Shown here piece after piece: positions 17,901-26,140 of a DNA stretch of 64,000 nt. Each line of letters opens with the position of its first letter. Positions within the stretch are counted from its first letter, which is position 1. Origin of the DNA: CALGKJ01 sp049322695. Lineage in GTDB: Bacteria; Bacillota; Clostridia; Lutisporales; Lutisporaceae. The stretch lies in the NCBI GenBank assembly GCA_049322695.1, contig JBMORW010000027.1, forward strand, positions 62,001-126,000. Reading direction: 5' to 3'. Made by a program: the position numbers and the translations under genes. The notes under the pieces are model-generated. The model saw nothing but the letters and a program-made list of their open reading frames with translations. It made no database searches and was not told the DNA's origin.

Positions 17901-18605
17901 TTGTGTTTCCTTCGCTACCAATGCCTCTACTGCAAAATGTCTCTTTATATTATTCTTTTCTTCATCCGTGCTGCCATCAGAAACTTCAGGAAAAGCACCC
18001 TGCGCCCATTTATTTACCCAGGTATGACCGAATAAATCTCCTGCCCCGTGCAATTCAAATCCAAGTGCAAATGCCTGTGATGCTTCCTTAAGCGACGTTT
18101 TTGTTAAAAAGTACCCTGTTGTGTCAATAACATTGTCTAGATTAATATCATGGCTAATGTAATGCCCAATAGGCTCTGCCGATTTATCTTTTCCTTCCGG
18201 CATATTATTTGCACTGTCCCAAACCTCTTTAATCCAATCCCCTGATATCATTGGAGAGTTGTCAGGATGGAATATTGCCTGCCCTACATAAATATCCGGA
18301 TACATATCAGGACCTACATTTCCGCCAATAAAATAGGCGGCATTGTTATTGTATTTTTCAAGGCTGAAATTTCCCTTCTCATCAACGGTTCCAAATAACT
18401 CCAGATACTCTTTTTTCACCTTGAATAATCCAAAAGGCGGGATTTCTACATAGCCGTTTTTTTCTCGTAACTCCTTTAATATCACACTGCCTATGTAGGT
18501 ATGCGTTTTAGGCTTCCATGCTGCCACAGGAACAATACTACCGAAAATAAATATTACACATAGCACTATAGCTGTGATGCATCTGCTTATCTTCTTTGTC
18601 TTCAT
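14973..18605 (-). CDS. Secreted zinc-dependent phospholipase C / PHP-like fusion protein
   Basis: 1210 residues with a signal peptide (about 1-28). After the cut site the protein starts WKPKTHTYIG, as in bacterial zinc phospholipases C, where the N-terminal Trp and a nearby His bind zinc. Further ligand motifs are GPDMYPD, HGAGDLFGH (HxxxD...H) and HFAVE (HxxxE). A beta-rich middle (about 600-700) is followed by a Thr/Ser/acidic linker (about 840-930). The C-terminal half (KGLRTPAVGGSGTY, IKKGRCFVSTGPHVSFYL) resembles CehA/McbA-type PHP domains but lacks their HxH metal motif, so that part may be inactive. Last gene of the secreted operon; AAGGAGG precedes the start. Confidence 0.75.
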   Translation of the reverse strand: MKTKKISRCITAIVLCVIFIFGSIVPVAAWKPKTHTYIGSVILKELREKNGYVEIPPFGLFKVKKEYLELFGTVDEKGNFSLEKYNNNAAYFIGGNVGPDMYPDIYVGQAIFHPDNSPMISGDWIKEVWDSANNMPEGKDKSAEPIGHYISHDINLDNVIDTTGYFLTKTSLKEASQAFALGFELHGAGDLFGHTWVNKWAQGAFPEVSDGSTDEEKNNIKRHFAVEALVAKETQGAAPLAPREFILRHLIYNGGSASKGLNPLYYKGSIGNIPMHIQVFASLRNELHQFCLDYHYSDSALVQDALIYARAWIDDIDKGMRAWVYANSSLARKMLGYNDLTGKESNDETIFPDNPKPIDPDSYPTAGDIMKEWISNYAYSMVGVPDAIVAIGKVLGPLMDVLLGPIALANSLLIDYFLAMGVDYLFTEVFGLTYDEMKFIDQYPDIHITDKLYGTADALAKIKEEMGNVGTAKVDMSSFRQYHFQDTEVPINNLTFDALHDSIIMAKLVMIGHEGIDELLSRALGRNVVCYTDPSRINEPILGFMRSFDESHCYDDPDFPLYSNTEFRQKVFYLLFQDLLFGQQQLDSEISYVRIHARKHNDVTGSYDLQWHYPYNGTYVSSSLLPTEIKVETSAATPVELFVFNSNHRLLYRGIVEAGERATKFKTTELYGKGSFFAYATPVEANDILKGKKSPTLSYDFPVYNENNRDGAVFPVMVNRLDYPSDPVPGYGPNRNFPFIKDFETLQLFKTDPMLIVDGVNDPNVNYKAAKEMALRYGFDYVNVIAKNLESDVEHFQHAANTLNASDGYINFGFGEEAGATGAWILVPKATSTSDDAAAGTETTDVYNATIMSDDTIVTEEAMETVASEEVLQTDIAGETGTIISVDSTVTGDYTVSETQTLSSSETADTDGFSGTIIATDPIPVELVPSIVNIAGISVNRIIPDGMTLQDTFSFINSNSSLGLSIIEAPCEIYDSTYDDRANVCALSWKPMAVISGRYDILDRSSIDKWIKHGLAKGLRTPAVGGSGTYIERNAGLESKRAAERIGYTATYVFAESNTKEAIADGIKKGRCFVSTGPHVSFYLQLDKDQYNNRTKFYRMGDTVPVDSDGESVALYISTTPGYNYGGEFNVYVYQGGYNQTERLIKSYTTTSGFNVIGKYNSTDPEIRMMPCTYFRVEVRSATNPKIIAISNPIYCNYDTFEEPVITQNE

Positions 18606-18657
18606 GTTTTATACCTCCTTTTCATACGCTTTGTATTTTTCAGCTGCTTATAAAGCT

Positions 18658-21402
18658 TTATGGATTAATAGTTTGCAAATCCCTCCAGTCCCAATCCGGG
18701 TCAACAGATGCATCATCAAGCATGCTCCTCCAAAACGATACCCATATAGGATTGGTATAAGCTACTTTTGTACTGTCTTTCTCTTCCACACATTCAGCCC
18801 GGAAGTAACAGCTGTTGTCTGAGCTTACACTCAATGTAATTGTCCTTTCCGGATACCCTCTGTCAAAGGTCTCTTCCAGTATCACCTCTTCCTCACCACT
18901 GCCTATTACTCCCTTTAATACTCTTATTTTCAGCTTATCACTCAGGTCTGCTGCCCTCAGCTCCAGAGTTACAGGTATTTGCTCAGTTACACCCGTATAC
19001 ATCCAGTTGCTTGACATTCCCATTCCAATTAGACCTGTGTTGTTTACATTTGCCCATAATCCTATGGACGGTCTGGTGGTTACAAAGGAGTGCCCCTTCA
19101 TTACTGCTTTCTTTATTTCCTCTGCTGTTGCCGTTATTCCACGATCCAGATAAACAGCAGTTGCACTTCTTCCTATGGAAGCTATTGATTCTTTTTCAAG
19201 TGTAATTCCACTACTGCCGCTGCCTACTGCCTTTGTACTACTTCCAGCGATGGCGTAGGTTCTGTAGCCCTTAAGAAGTCTGTTCTTTACCCAGCTTTCT
19301 ATACTGTTGTTGTTCAGCTCCATTGTGTCCCTGCGTAGTATTTCCATTGTATCTTCGTTTCTAAAGCGCTCATAGGAAGCTGTCTGTACTTCCTGATAGA
19401 AGGTCCACTCATCTCCAAGCCCGGGATGGTTTATCATGCTGAAGCCGCTTTCTTTTTTTGTATTGTCAATCAACAGCTGTGCCTTCATGTAATCGTGATA
19501 GGTAGTCAGGAACATTCCATAAGTTACATTTGGCAGATAATTGCAGCCATAGAAGGTTAGTTTGAACAAGTCCTGTATATATCCGTCCTCTACTATTGTT
19601 GTTCCGTCATTGGTATCATAACCGCCTTCACCGGCAATCGTAGTAAGCCAGCTTATATCCGTCGGCACATATCCCGTTGTCTGTACTCCAGGCAGCTTAA
19701 GTACATGCTCTCTTTCACTGGTGGGTGTCTTTTTACAGGATTCTTTGAATATCTCATATTCTCTTCCATTTTGTGACTTGCTTTCAGCATTGACAAAAAC
19801 CCAATCCAAATCCTTGGCTGCTGCATAGTTATTTATAACATTAAGGTCCATATAACGGCCGTGATAATAATCGTTTGTCTTCAGGCTGTTTAAGTCATTT
19901 AAATATATATCTTGACTTATATCCATAGAATAGGGTGTCTTTCCGGACTGTATCGGTTGTACGTCTGCATCTCCCCAATACCAGTCTTTAAGCAGTGGCG
20001 CAGTAAGCAACTGAGGATAGACGGCCGGCTTGCTGCCGTTATTTTCAAAGGTATCCACTGCTGCACCTGTCCATATAGGCGTGGTGTAGGCTCGCCTTGT
20101 TGCATTGTTTTGATCTATAGCAGTTACTCTTACATATCCATTGCCTACACAGCCATTAACAGTTATTTTCTGTATACCTTTTCCTGGTCCAGCCAGGAAG
20201 CTGGTTTTATACACCTCACTGGTATTTCCTATTTGCCCATAGCTTACAGTAATCAGAGTGCTTGAATCACATGCATAGCTTATGAGTAGATCAATATAGC
20301 CTGTATCGGTATACAGCTTATCCCCCATCCATGTCCAATCACTTACCGGATAGTCCTGGGGCTTCGCCCATACAGCCACTCCAGGACCTGTGGTTACATA
20401 CATGTTTCCGCTTTTTAATGCATTTCTTAATAAGACACTATTCATGTCCTTACCATGTTTATAAAATACCACAGTTGCACTAGAGCCTAACTCCGCATAA
20501 CTATCAATGGTCCCTGCATCACTAGCACTGAAAGGAAGTGCTTTAAGTCCTTTTAAAAGGCATTGTTCAACCCATTTTTTTACATTCTCATCATGATCCA
20601 TCCATTTTTTCCGCTCATAATACGTGTTAATAAGTTCATATCCCAAAATATGACGAGGATCAAAAAACTCAAATTCTGTATTAGAAGTATCTCTCAAATG
20701 ATAATGAGCAGCAGGATGATTAAATATTGGTATGCCTCCAGATTGTTGTATTTCTGTTATGGCATATCGAGCCATAACATCTGAATATATATAAGCTCTA
20801 GCTTCACCTTCTAAACGATAAGGATCCGAAAAAGGTTGTTTAAAGCCTCCTATGTTAATTGTTGATATGTGCATACCCATATCGCCAATGCGCTCTATCT
20901 GATAATCTCTTGTTTCAGCACAATACAGCTCATAGCCAGGAAATAGTACAAAACCTCCAGTACCATTCGGGCCTGAACAATTATGAGTAAGATCGCTATA
21001 ATTCGGATAATAGCCATGATCAGTACTCAGACCTAAATCATTAGCATTATCTGCAATTACCATCCAATCCAAACCCAGTTCAATTCCTTTTCTAACTATG
21101 GTATCATAGGGAAACAATGTATAATTGGGATTATCTGCTGTCGCTTCTCCTTCGAAATATTTTGGTCCGAATTTTGTATGCACATGAGGATCTCCAGCTT
21201 TCCACATATTTGAAGTTTCTCCAACTTCATTAATATATTGCTCTAGTGGAAAACCATTGTGAAGCACTACCTCCTCAGGAATATCTGGTTTGTTGACTGC
21301 TACTGCCGCCTTTGTATCTGCTTGTACCGGTGACAGCTGCACTTGCAGCAATGAAAATAAAAGTACAATAATCAGCAAAATCGCGATTTTACTATTTGAC
21401 AT
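18658..21402 (-). CDS. Secreted protein with two CehA/McbA-type PHP domains
   Basis: 914 residues from MSNSKIAILL, chosen because AAAGGAG is 9 nt upstream; an ATG three codons earlier abuts that site. Signal peptide about 1-28. Domain 1 (about 60-440) has the PHP motif GDPHVHTKFG, then MHISTINI, PIFNHPAAHYH and a GPGVAVW end; it looks metal-competent. Domain 2 (about 470-860) repeats the layout but reads GDADVQP where HxH should be, keeping MINHPG and KGYRTYAIAGSS. PHP domains hydrolyse phosphoesters. The domain pair may combine one catalytic and one binding unit. Fourth gene of the operon. Confidence 0.75.
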   Translation of the reverse strand: MSNSKIAILLIIVLLFSLLQVQLSPVQADTKAAVAVNKPDIPEEVVLHNGFPLEQYINEVGETSNMWKAGDPHVHTKFGPKYFEGEATADNPNYTLFPYDTIVRKGIELGLDWMVIADNANDLGLSTDHGYYPNYSDLTHNCSGPNGTGGFVLFPGYELYCAETRDYQIERIGDMGMHISTINIGGFKQPFSDPYRLEGEARAYIYSDVMARYAITEIQQSGGIPIFNHPAAHYHLRDTSNTEFEFFDPRHILGYELINTYYERKKWMDHDENVKKWVEQCLLKGLKALPFSASDAGTIDSYAELGSSATVVFYKHGKDMNSVLLRNALKSGNMYVTTGPGVAVWAKPQDYPVSDWTWMGDKLYTDTGYIDLLISYACDSSTLITVSYGQIGNTSEVYKTSFLAGPGKGIQKITVNGCVGNGYVRVTAIDQNNATRRAYTTPIWTGAAVDTFENNGSKPAVYPQLLTAPLLKDWYWGDADVQPIQSGKTPYSMDISQDIYLNDLNSLKTNDYYHGRYMDLNVINNYAAAKDLDWVFVNAESKSQNGREYEIFKESCKKTPTSEREHVLKLPGVQTTGYVPTDISWLTTIAGEGGYDTNDGTTIVEDGYIQDLFKLTFYGCNYLPNVTYGMFLTTYHDYMKAQLLIDNTKKESGFSMINHPGLGDEWTFYQEVQTASYERFRNEDTMEILRRDTMELNNNSIESWVKNRLLKGYRTYAIAGSSTKAVGSGSSGITLEKESIASIGRSATAVYLDRGITATAEEIKKAVMKGHSFVTTRPSIGLWANVNNTGLIGMGMSSNWMYTGVTEQIPVTLELRAADLSDKLKIRVLKGVIGSGEEEVILEETFDRGYPERTITLSVSSDNSCYFRAECVEEKDSTKVAYTNPIWVSFWRSMLDDASVDPDWDWRDLQTINP

Positions 21403-21438
21403 AATATGCATCTCCTTTCTTTTAGTAATATCATTTTT

Positions 21439-22242
21439 CTATAGCTGTTCATATTTAACTGCATTAACAACGCTTTCAGCTCTGTGTTCTCTTACTTTTC
21501 TTCTGCATCTCACAAAAACAACCACAATACTTCCCAGGACTGCAATACATGTATACACTATCAGCACGTGCACTCCCTTTCTGATAGCTTCAGAGCTAAG
21601 TTTTGCGAAAGGTACCAGGAACATGTTCATATAGGGCTGTATTGAGATACTCGCCAGAGGCTTCCAATAGGAGGTCAATACTTGAGCTGTATAATGAAAA
21701 AGCATCATGGCTGCTATAGCAGCACTTGAAGTTTTGAAGAATTGAGATAGAAACGCTGTCAATAATCCAGTAACAAGCAGTATCCCCATTGCAATGACAT
21801 ATGCCCATGCAGTCAGTGCAATCCCTTGCAGTACCGAATACTCATTCGCCATCATAATAAACTTATCTCCTGTTCCATACAGCAATAGTCCGAAAGCAAG
21901 ACTTGCTATAAATAGCACAATAAGTATGTGTAATACCGATAATATGAGCAGCCCAAGCTTTTTCATCAGTTTAGCCGATAACTTACTGAAGCTTGAATCA
22001 GCAGCTATACCTATACTGTTAATCGTGAAGGCATCAGCAGCCAATACTGTAGTGCAAATGAATAAAATACCAAAATAACTGTTTAACAGCACAATAGGTA
22101 GATTTAAGCCGGTAAGGTTGTTATAGGCTTCATTTGAAGCAAGTCTTGGCAAGCCACTTGCTGCACTGATAAGCACAATAAAAATCAGCATTGCAGGTAA
22201 TTTATTAGACTGAAACAAGCTCTTATATACTCTTCTCAACAC
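21439..22242 (-). CDS. Multi-span membrane protein, ABC-2 permease-like
   Basis: 267 residues with about six hydrophobic segments and a basic C-terminal tail (RCRRKVREHR). The layout resembles ABC-2 type permeases, but no ATPase gene is nearby. The start is a GTG (GTG TTG AGA AGA) with a weak ribosome binding site. Its position between the peptidase and PHP genes suggests a role in export or retention of those products; this is inference from context only. Confidence 0.6.
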   Translation of the reverse strand: MLRRVYKSLFQSNKLPAMLIFIVLISAASGLPRLASNEAYNNLTGLNLPIVLLNSYFGILFICTTVLAADAFTINSIGIAADSSFSKLSAKLMKKLGLLILSVLHILIVLFIASLAFGLLLYGTGDKFIMMANEYSVLQGIALTAWAYVIAMGILLVTGLLTAFLSQFFKTSSAAIAAMMLFHYTAQVLTSYWKPLASISIQPYMNMFLVPFAKLSSEAIRKGVHVLIVYTCIAVLGSIVVVFVRCRRKVREHRAESVVNAVKYEQL

Positions 22243-22278
22243 TTGGCATCACTCGTCCTTTCTCGATCTTGATTTAAT

Positions 22279-22344
22279 AAAGGCATACAAGTATGTATCC
22301 AAGGCATCAAATATATAGTCTGAATCTTATTCTTGTATGCCTTT
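22279..22344 (-). promoter_or_regulatory. 13-bp inverted repeat within the secreted operon
   Basis: AAAGGCATACAAG and CTTGTATGCCTTT are perfect complements 40 nt apart, between the peptidase gene and the membrane protein gene. No strong T-run follows. It may be an attenuator or processing site that lowers expression of the distal genes. Confidence 0.5.
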
Positions 22345-22368
22345 GCAGCTTACATCGGGAGCAGTGTA

Positions 22369-24285
22369 TTACTGCTCAGTAAGGGATAATTGGTCCAGTA
22401 TCAGATACTTGTTTTGTCCTGTTCCTGTGAAGCCTGCATAAACAGTAATCATAGTACTGTTACCTGAATTAAACAGTATAGATCTGCCGTTCCATCTGCC
22501 TGATGTTGAGCTAAAGTCCTGCTTGTCAATAATTGTGGCACCAGTATAACTGGATTTATTTCTTACTCCAAAGCTTCCTGAAGCATCTGATTTTAACCAC
22601 ACACTTAATCTGTAATCTGTGTTTGGCTTAACAATAACTGTCTGATAAATATCATTCCAGCCTGTGCCAGAGCTTGTCATCTTGAAGCAGTTCAAGCCTT
22701 CTCTTTGCTCACCGGAATCAACCAGACCGTATCTCCAGGCTGTTGCACCATTACTGTTCCAATGTGGATTAATATCAATTGCTATATTAGGATCATCAAA
22801 AACAATCCTGTCTTCAAAGCCCGGGTCTCTTAATAGCTGTTGCTTAGGAACAAAATCATACACTGCCCATGCACCTATTAAATCATCTGCATATATCCAC
22901 TTTCCTCCGTTATGATCAATATACACAAACGACATGTCACTGTAGTCGCCGTCCTCATCCCTGTGCTCAGCAACGCCAAGTGCAGTGTCATAATGCCAGA
23001 GATATCCTATAATGCATGGCTTTTTATGATATATTATAGAATCCCTTACAACTCTGTATATAGACTCTTCGGTATTGCCAAACTCAGGCCAAACAGAATA
23101 TTTAATATGTGAATATGGCTTGACAATGTGACTCATCTCACTCTGTATATAATCCAGCGCATCCTCCATCTCCCACTGCCAGGTAGCTCCAAGGTGATTG
23201 CCATTTGCATCTGTACCTGGCGACCAGTAGGTTCCAAGTGCTTCCTTAAGATCCATAGTTATTCCGCCTGTATAAAGCGGGAAATCACTATTGGTTCTGG
23301 GTGAATACTCAAATATAGTCGGGCATAAATTAAGGTCAAACCAGCCCATAAGATTGATCCATGCTGCAGGCCCACAGCCACTCTTATAGTTGTCATGATT
23401 CGGTCCGGAAAATGGGGCATACTGGTCAAAAAAAGTTCTGTTATCTATTCTCGCTATTTCATAGCAATCAAAGCCGGGAACAACTACAACAGCATTTGAG
23501 CCTTCAATAGCTGCAGCATTACATACTGCTGCTCTTATTTCATTCCAAGCAGCCTCTACCCTTAGCTGATTTTTACAAGTAAACTGTTTATTATAATTTA
23601 CTTTCAATGTCTCATAATGCACTATTGGATCAGAATTAACACTAGGTGAATTAACATTAAGAGCACGCATTATCTCCTGATTATTCTCATATAGCACAAT
23701 ATAGTCACCTTCAATTTTTATATCTTTATTTGCAGTAAGTTCAGGCTGCTCTGAGTCATAATTTCCATAGAGACTAAAAAGCTCACTCATCTCAGGTGTA
23801 ATGACTAAAGGCTCATCACCAACGGCAGCAAGCCTGTTCCCTTCTGAATCCTCTGCTGCAATATAGCCTGTCCCATAACGGATTGCTTTAAAAGGCACTG
23901 ACAGCAATCTGCTAAGGCGTTCATAATTGGTTAGACCTTCCGTATGGAACTCAACAATCGGATAATCCTGCTCTGTTGCACTTAATATGATATAACCTCT
24001 GTGTGTTGTTGTATCAGAGGTTATTTTCGCTTCATAATACAGAACAGTACTTCTATCTGGTCCGTATATAGGGTAATAGTGCATTGCTCTGCAGTTCTCA
24101 AAGCCTTTGAAGTAAGCAAGCTGATAATTAACTATATCCTGAAGCTGTTGTGGTGGAGTGACTATTTCCTCTGGTGCCACAATCTTGTCTGAGGCTTTGA
24201 CGAAAATAGACGGACTAGCCAATATACTCATGACAAGCAGAAGGATTATACATTTTGCAATTCTTATCATACTTATCTTTTTCAT
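22369..24285 (-). CDS. Secreted papain-like cysteine peptidase with C-terminal jelly-roll domain
   Basis: 638 residues, signal peptide about 1-31. Residues 45-245 look like an inhibitory propeptide (HRGYIILSATEQDYPIVEF resembles that of C10/streptopain-type peptidases). The catalytic region contains KSGCGPAAWINLMGW (Cys304), later GYLWHYDTALGVAEH and VYIDHNGGKWIYADD, fitting a C39/C10-like Cys-His fold. The last 150 residues (NPHWNSNGATAWRYG...NTDYRLSVWLKSDASG) form a CBM4/9-like galactose-binding jelly roll. Substrate unknown. AGAGGATGG precedes the start. Second gene of the operon. Confidence 0.65.
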   Translation of the reverse strand: MKKISMIRIAKCIILLLVMSILASPSIFVKASDKIVAPEEIVTPPQQLQDIVNYQLAYFKGFENCRAMHYYPIYGPDRSTVLYYEAKITSDTTTHRGYIILSATEQDYPIVEFHTEGLTNYERLSRLLSVPFKAIRYGTGYIAAEDSEGNRLAAVGDEPLVITPEMSELFSLYGNYDSEQPELTANKDIKIEGDYIVLYENNQEIMRALNVNSPSVNSDPIVHYETLKVNYNKQFTCKNQLRVEAAWNEIRAAVCNAAAIEGSNAVVVVPGFDCYEIARIDNRTFFDQYAPFSGPNHDNYKSGCGPAAWINLMGWFDLNLCPTIFEYSPRTNSDFPLYTGGITMDLKEALGTYWSPGTDANGNHLGATWQWEMEDALDYIQSEMSHIVKPYSHIKYSVWPEFGNTEESIYRVVRDSIIYHKKPCIIGYLWHYDTALGVAEHRDEDGDYSDMSFVYIDHNGGKWIYADDLIGAWAVYDFVPKQQLLRDPGFEDRIVFDDPNIAIDINPHWNSNGATAWRYGLVDSGEQREGLNCFKMTSSGTGWNDIYQTVIVKPNTDYRLSVWLKSDASGSFGVRNKSSYTGATIIDKQDFSSTSGRWNGRSILFNSGNSTMITVYAGFTGTGQNKYLILDQLSLTEQ

Positions 24286-24314
24286 TTATTCCATCCTCTT
24301 TATCAATATTTTTC

Positions 24315-25549
24315 TTACCAGCCGCTTACGCTAGTACTCCAATAGTAATTGCCATCCTCAGACAGCCATTGATTTACTGCGCGGTTTAATTTTGTAACTC
24401 CGTTAATTTTAACAACAACATTTTGCAAGTTCCAATCATCATCGATTCCATTCCATGCTTCTGTTCTTATCCATACGTAGTTGATTTTACTAGGATAGAA
24501 GTTCATATCACCACAAAATAAGAAGTAATCTTCTATATCGTTTTTTTCAAAATCATTATACCCTTCCTTATCCAGCGGCCACTCCCTATATGTTCCATCC
24601 TTAAGCTGCATTCCGAAATAAATATTGTTGTCAGTGCCGGCGTAGTTTAGATTTGCTGTCTTAATATTCACAGTCAAAGTTCCTATTGGCCTGCCATCAT
24701 CTGCTGCATCCAGATTCCAGGTATTCTTAAACCTGCTGTAGTCCCCTTTTTCTGCATCAGTAAGAAGATACCACGAATGATAGTACGCACTCCAAAAAGC
24801 ATCCTTAAGCCGCTGGATTCGATTTCCCTGATTCAGTATATTTATGGATGTATTATAATCCATGTAATTATATCCGACTCCAGACTGAAGAGCAGTTCGT
24901 ATGAGATTCAGCCACCCATCAATAGTTGATGAAGAAGGAGCATAGCCATGAGTCTTTTTAGAGCCTTCTATCATCTGAGTCTTTGGTACATTATCATTAG
25001 AAGCAAAATAGTCATCAAACAGGCCGGATGAGTGATATGCCAAATCCCAGCCGGTTATGTCATACCATATGTATTTTTCTGCAGCCTCTTCCAGCTGCGC
25101 ATGCAATGTCCTGCCAGTCTCGTTATCCATATACACATCACACTCAGGATTCACAAATATCCCATGACAAGCTAGATCTCCCGCCACATGTGTCACCCAG
25201 CCTGCAGCAAAAGCTATTTGCTTCAAGTCCCCGGTGGACAGTGCATATTTTAGCTGCTCTGCAGCCATGGTCCCTACCCTTTCATAGTGATACATATCTG
25301 CCCAAGGAGCATAGCCGACTATGCTTCCTAATGTACCATACCCAAGATCCGGCCCATTGGCTCCCCATGCAGCAATATCCGGATGTGTATTCAGAGCAGT
25401 TTTTATTGTTCCATCCGGCAGATTGGCAGCCAACCAATACATTAAAGCGTAATGTGCTGCAGGCTTGAATGCAGATACTGTTATAGGGGCGCACAGTATT
25501 GCCACTAATAACAGTAAAACAATAATTCTCAATCCTAGTTTTTTTTCAC
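24315..25549 (-). CDS. Alpha-toxin-like zinc phospholipase C with C-terminal PLAT domain (start interrupted by an A-tract)
   Basis: About 410 residues. Signal peptide, then FKPAAHYALMYW, GANGPDLGYG, THVAGDLACHG (HxxxD...H) and HAQLE (HxxxE): the zinc ligands of clostridial alpha-toxin and Bacillus PLC. The last 115 residues (about 300-414) with IKTANLNYAGTDNNIYF are a PLAT/C2-like lipid-binding domain, giving the alpha-toxin layout. Start problem: AAAGGAG lies 9 nt before GTG at 25549, but that GTG is followed by eight A and a TAG; with nine A it would read MKKKLGLRIIV in frame. The in-frame GTG at 25559 overlaps the ribosome binding site. First gene of the operon. Confidence 0.75.
25539..25546 (-). 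repeat. A8 homopolymer at the start of the phospholipase C gene
   Basis: Eight A (minus strand) directly after the best-placed GTG. Nine A would join that start to the phospholipase frame. This is either a slippage site or a one-base sequence/assembly error. Confidence 0.7.
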
Positions 25550-25645
25550 AATCCGACACTCCTTTAACTTAATCAATATTTTGATTCCCGTATTTAAATG
25601 CAATTTCAGCGGCAAAAGTATACTTTGAATGCTTTATAGCACGCT

Positions 25646-25674
25646 TATATAAGAACTAAGGAATAGCAAGGCAA
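25646..25674 (-). promoter_or_regulatory. Candidate promoter of the secreted phospholipase/PHP operon
   Basis: TTGCCT, 17 nt, TATATA on the minus strand, about 90 nt before the phospholipase start. The rest of the 25560-26140 intergenic region is AT-rich with no convincing gene. Confidence 0.4.
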
Positions 25675-26140
25675 GCCATACGCATTATTACTATAATTTT
25701 TCTTGTAACTGCGATAAGCCAAAACACTATTTATTAATCATATTTCTCTTGAAGACAAAAGATATTGGTGAATAAACGAAGAGCGATTCAAATTACCAAT
25801 AAGAAAAGTGTTAGTGTCGGTTTTGATTCTTTTACTGTAAATGATAACTTAATTAAACAATAATACTTTTTTGAATTAAAGTATATAGACTTCAATTACC
25901 AATCGTTATGTCAGATATTGCCCCAAAAATTGCATACTTCATTCTCCATTGATTTCAGATAACAGATTATATGTTTTGCTGTTAATTAGCTGCTCCTAAG
26001 AGATTTCATATCTAGTGCTCAAGACCTATTTTTCATGATATTATGACAAATAAACTCCAAAAGTGAAAAGCGACCAAATATTGCATATTATTACACTAAT
26101 ATATTTTATAATCAGGAAATAATATTAAAGAGGTGATTTT

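Noticed and set aside
25557..25559. GTG at 25559 as start of the phospholipase C
   Set aside because: It overlaps the AAAGGAG ribosome binding site; the GTG at 25549 has correct spacing but needs one more A.
25768..25863. 31-codon open frame starting at GTG in the 25.6-26.1 kb gap
   Set aside because: No ribosome binding site and no recognisable family; the gap looks non-coding.
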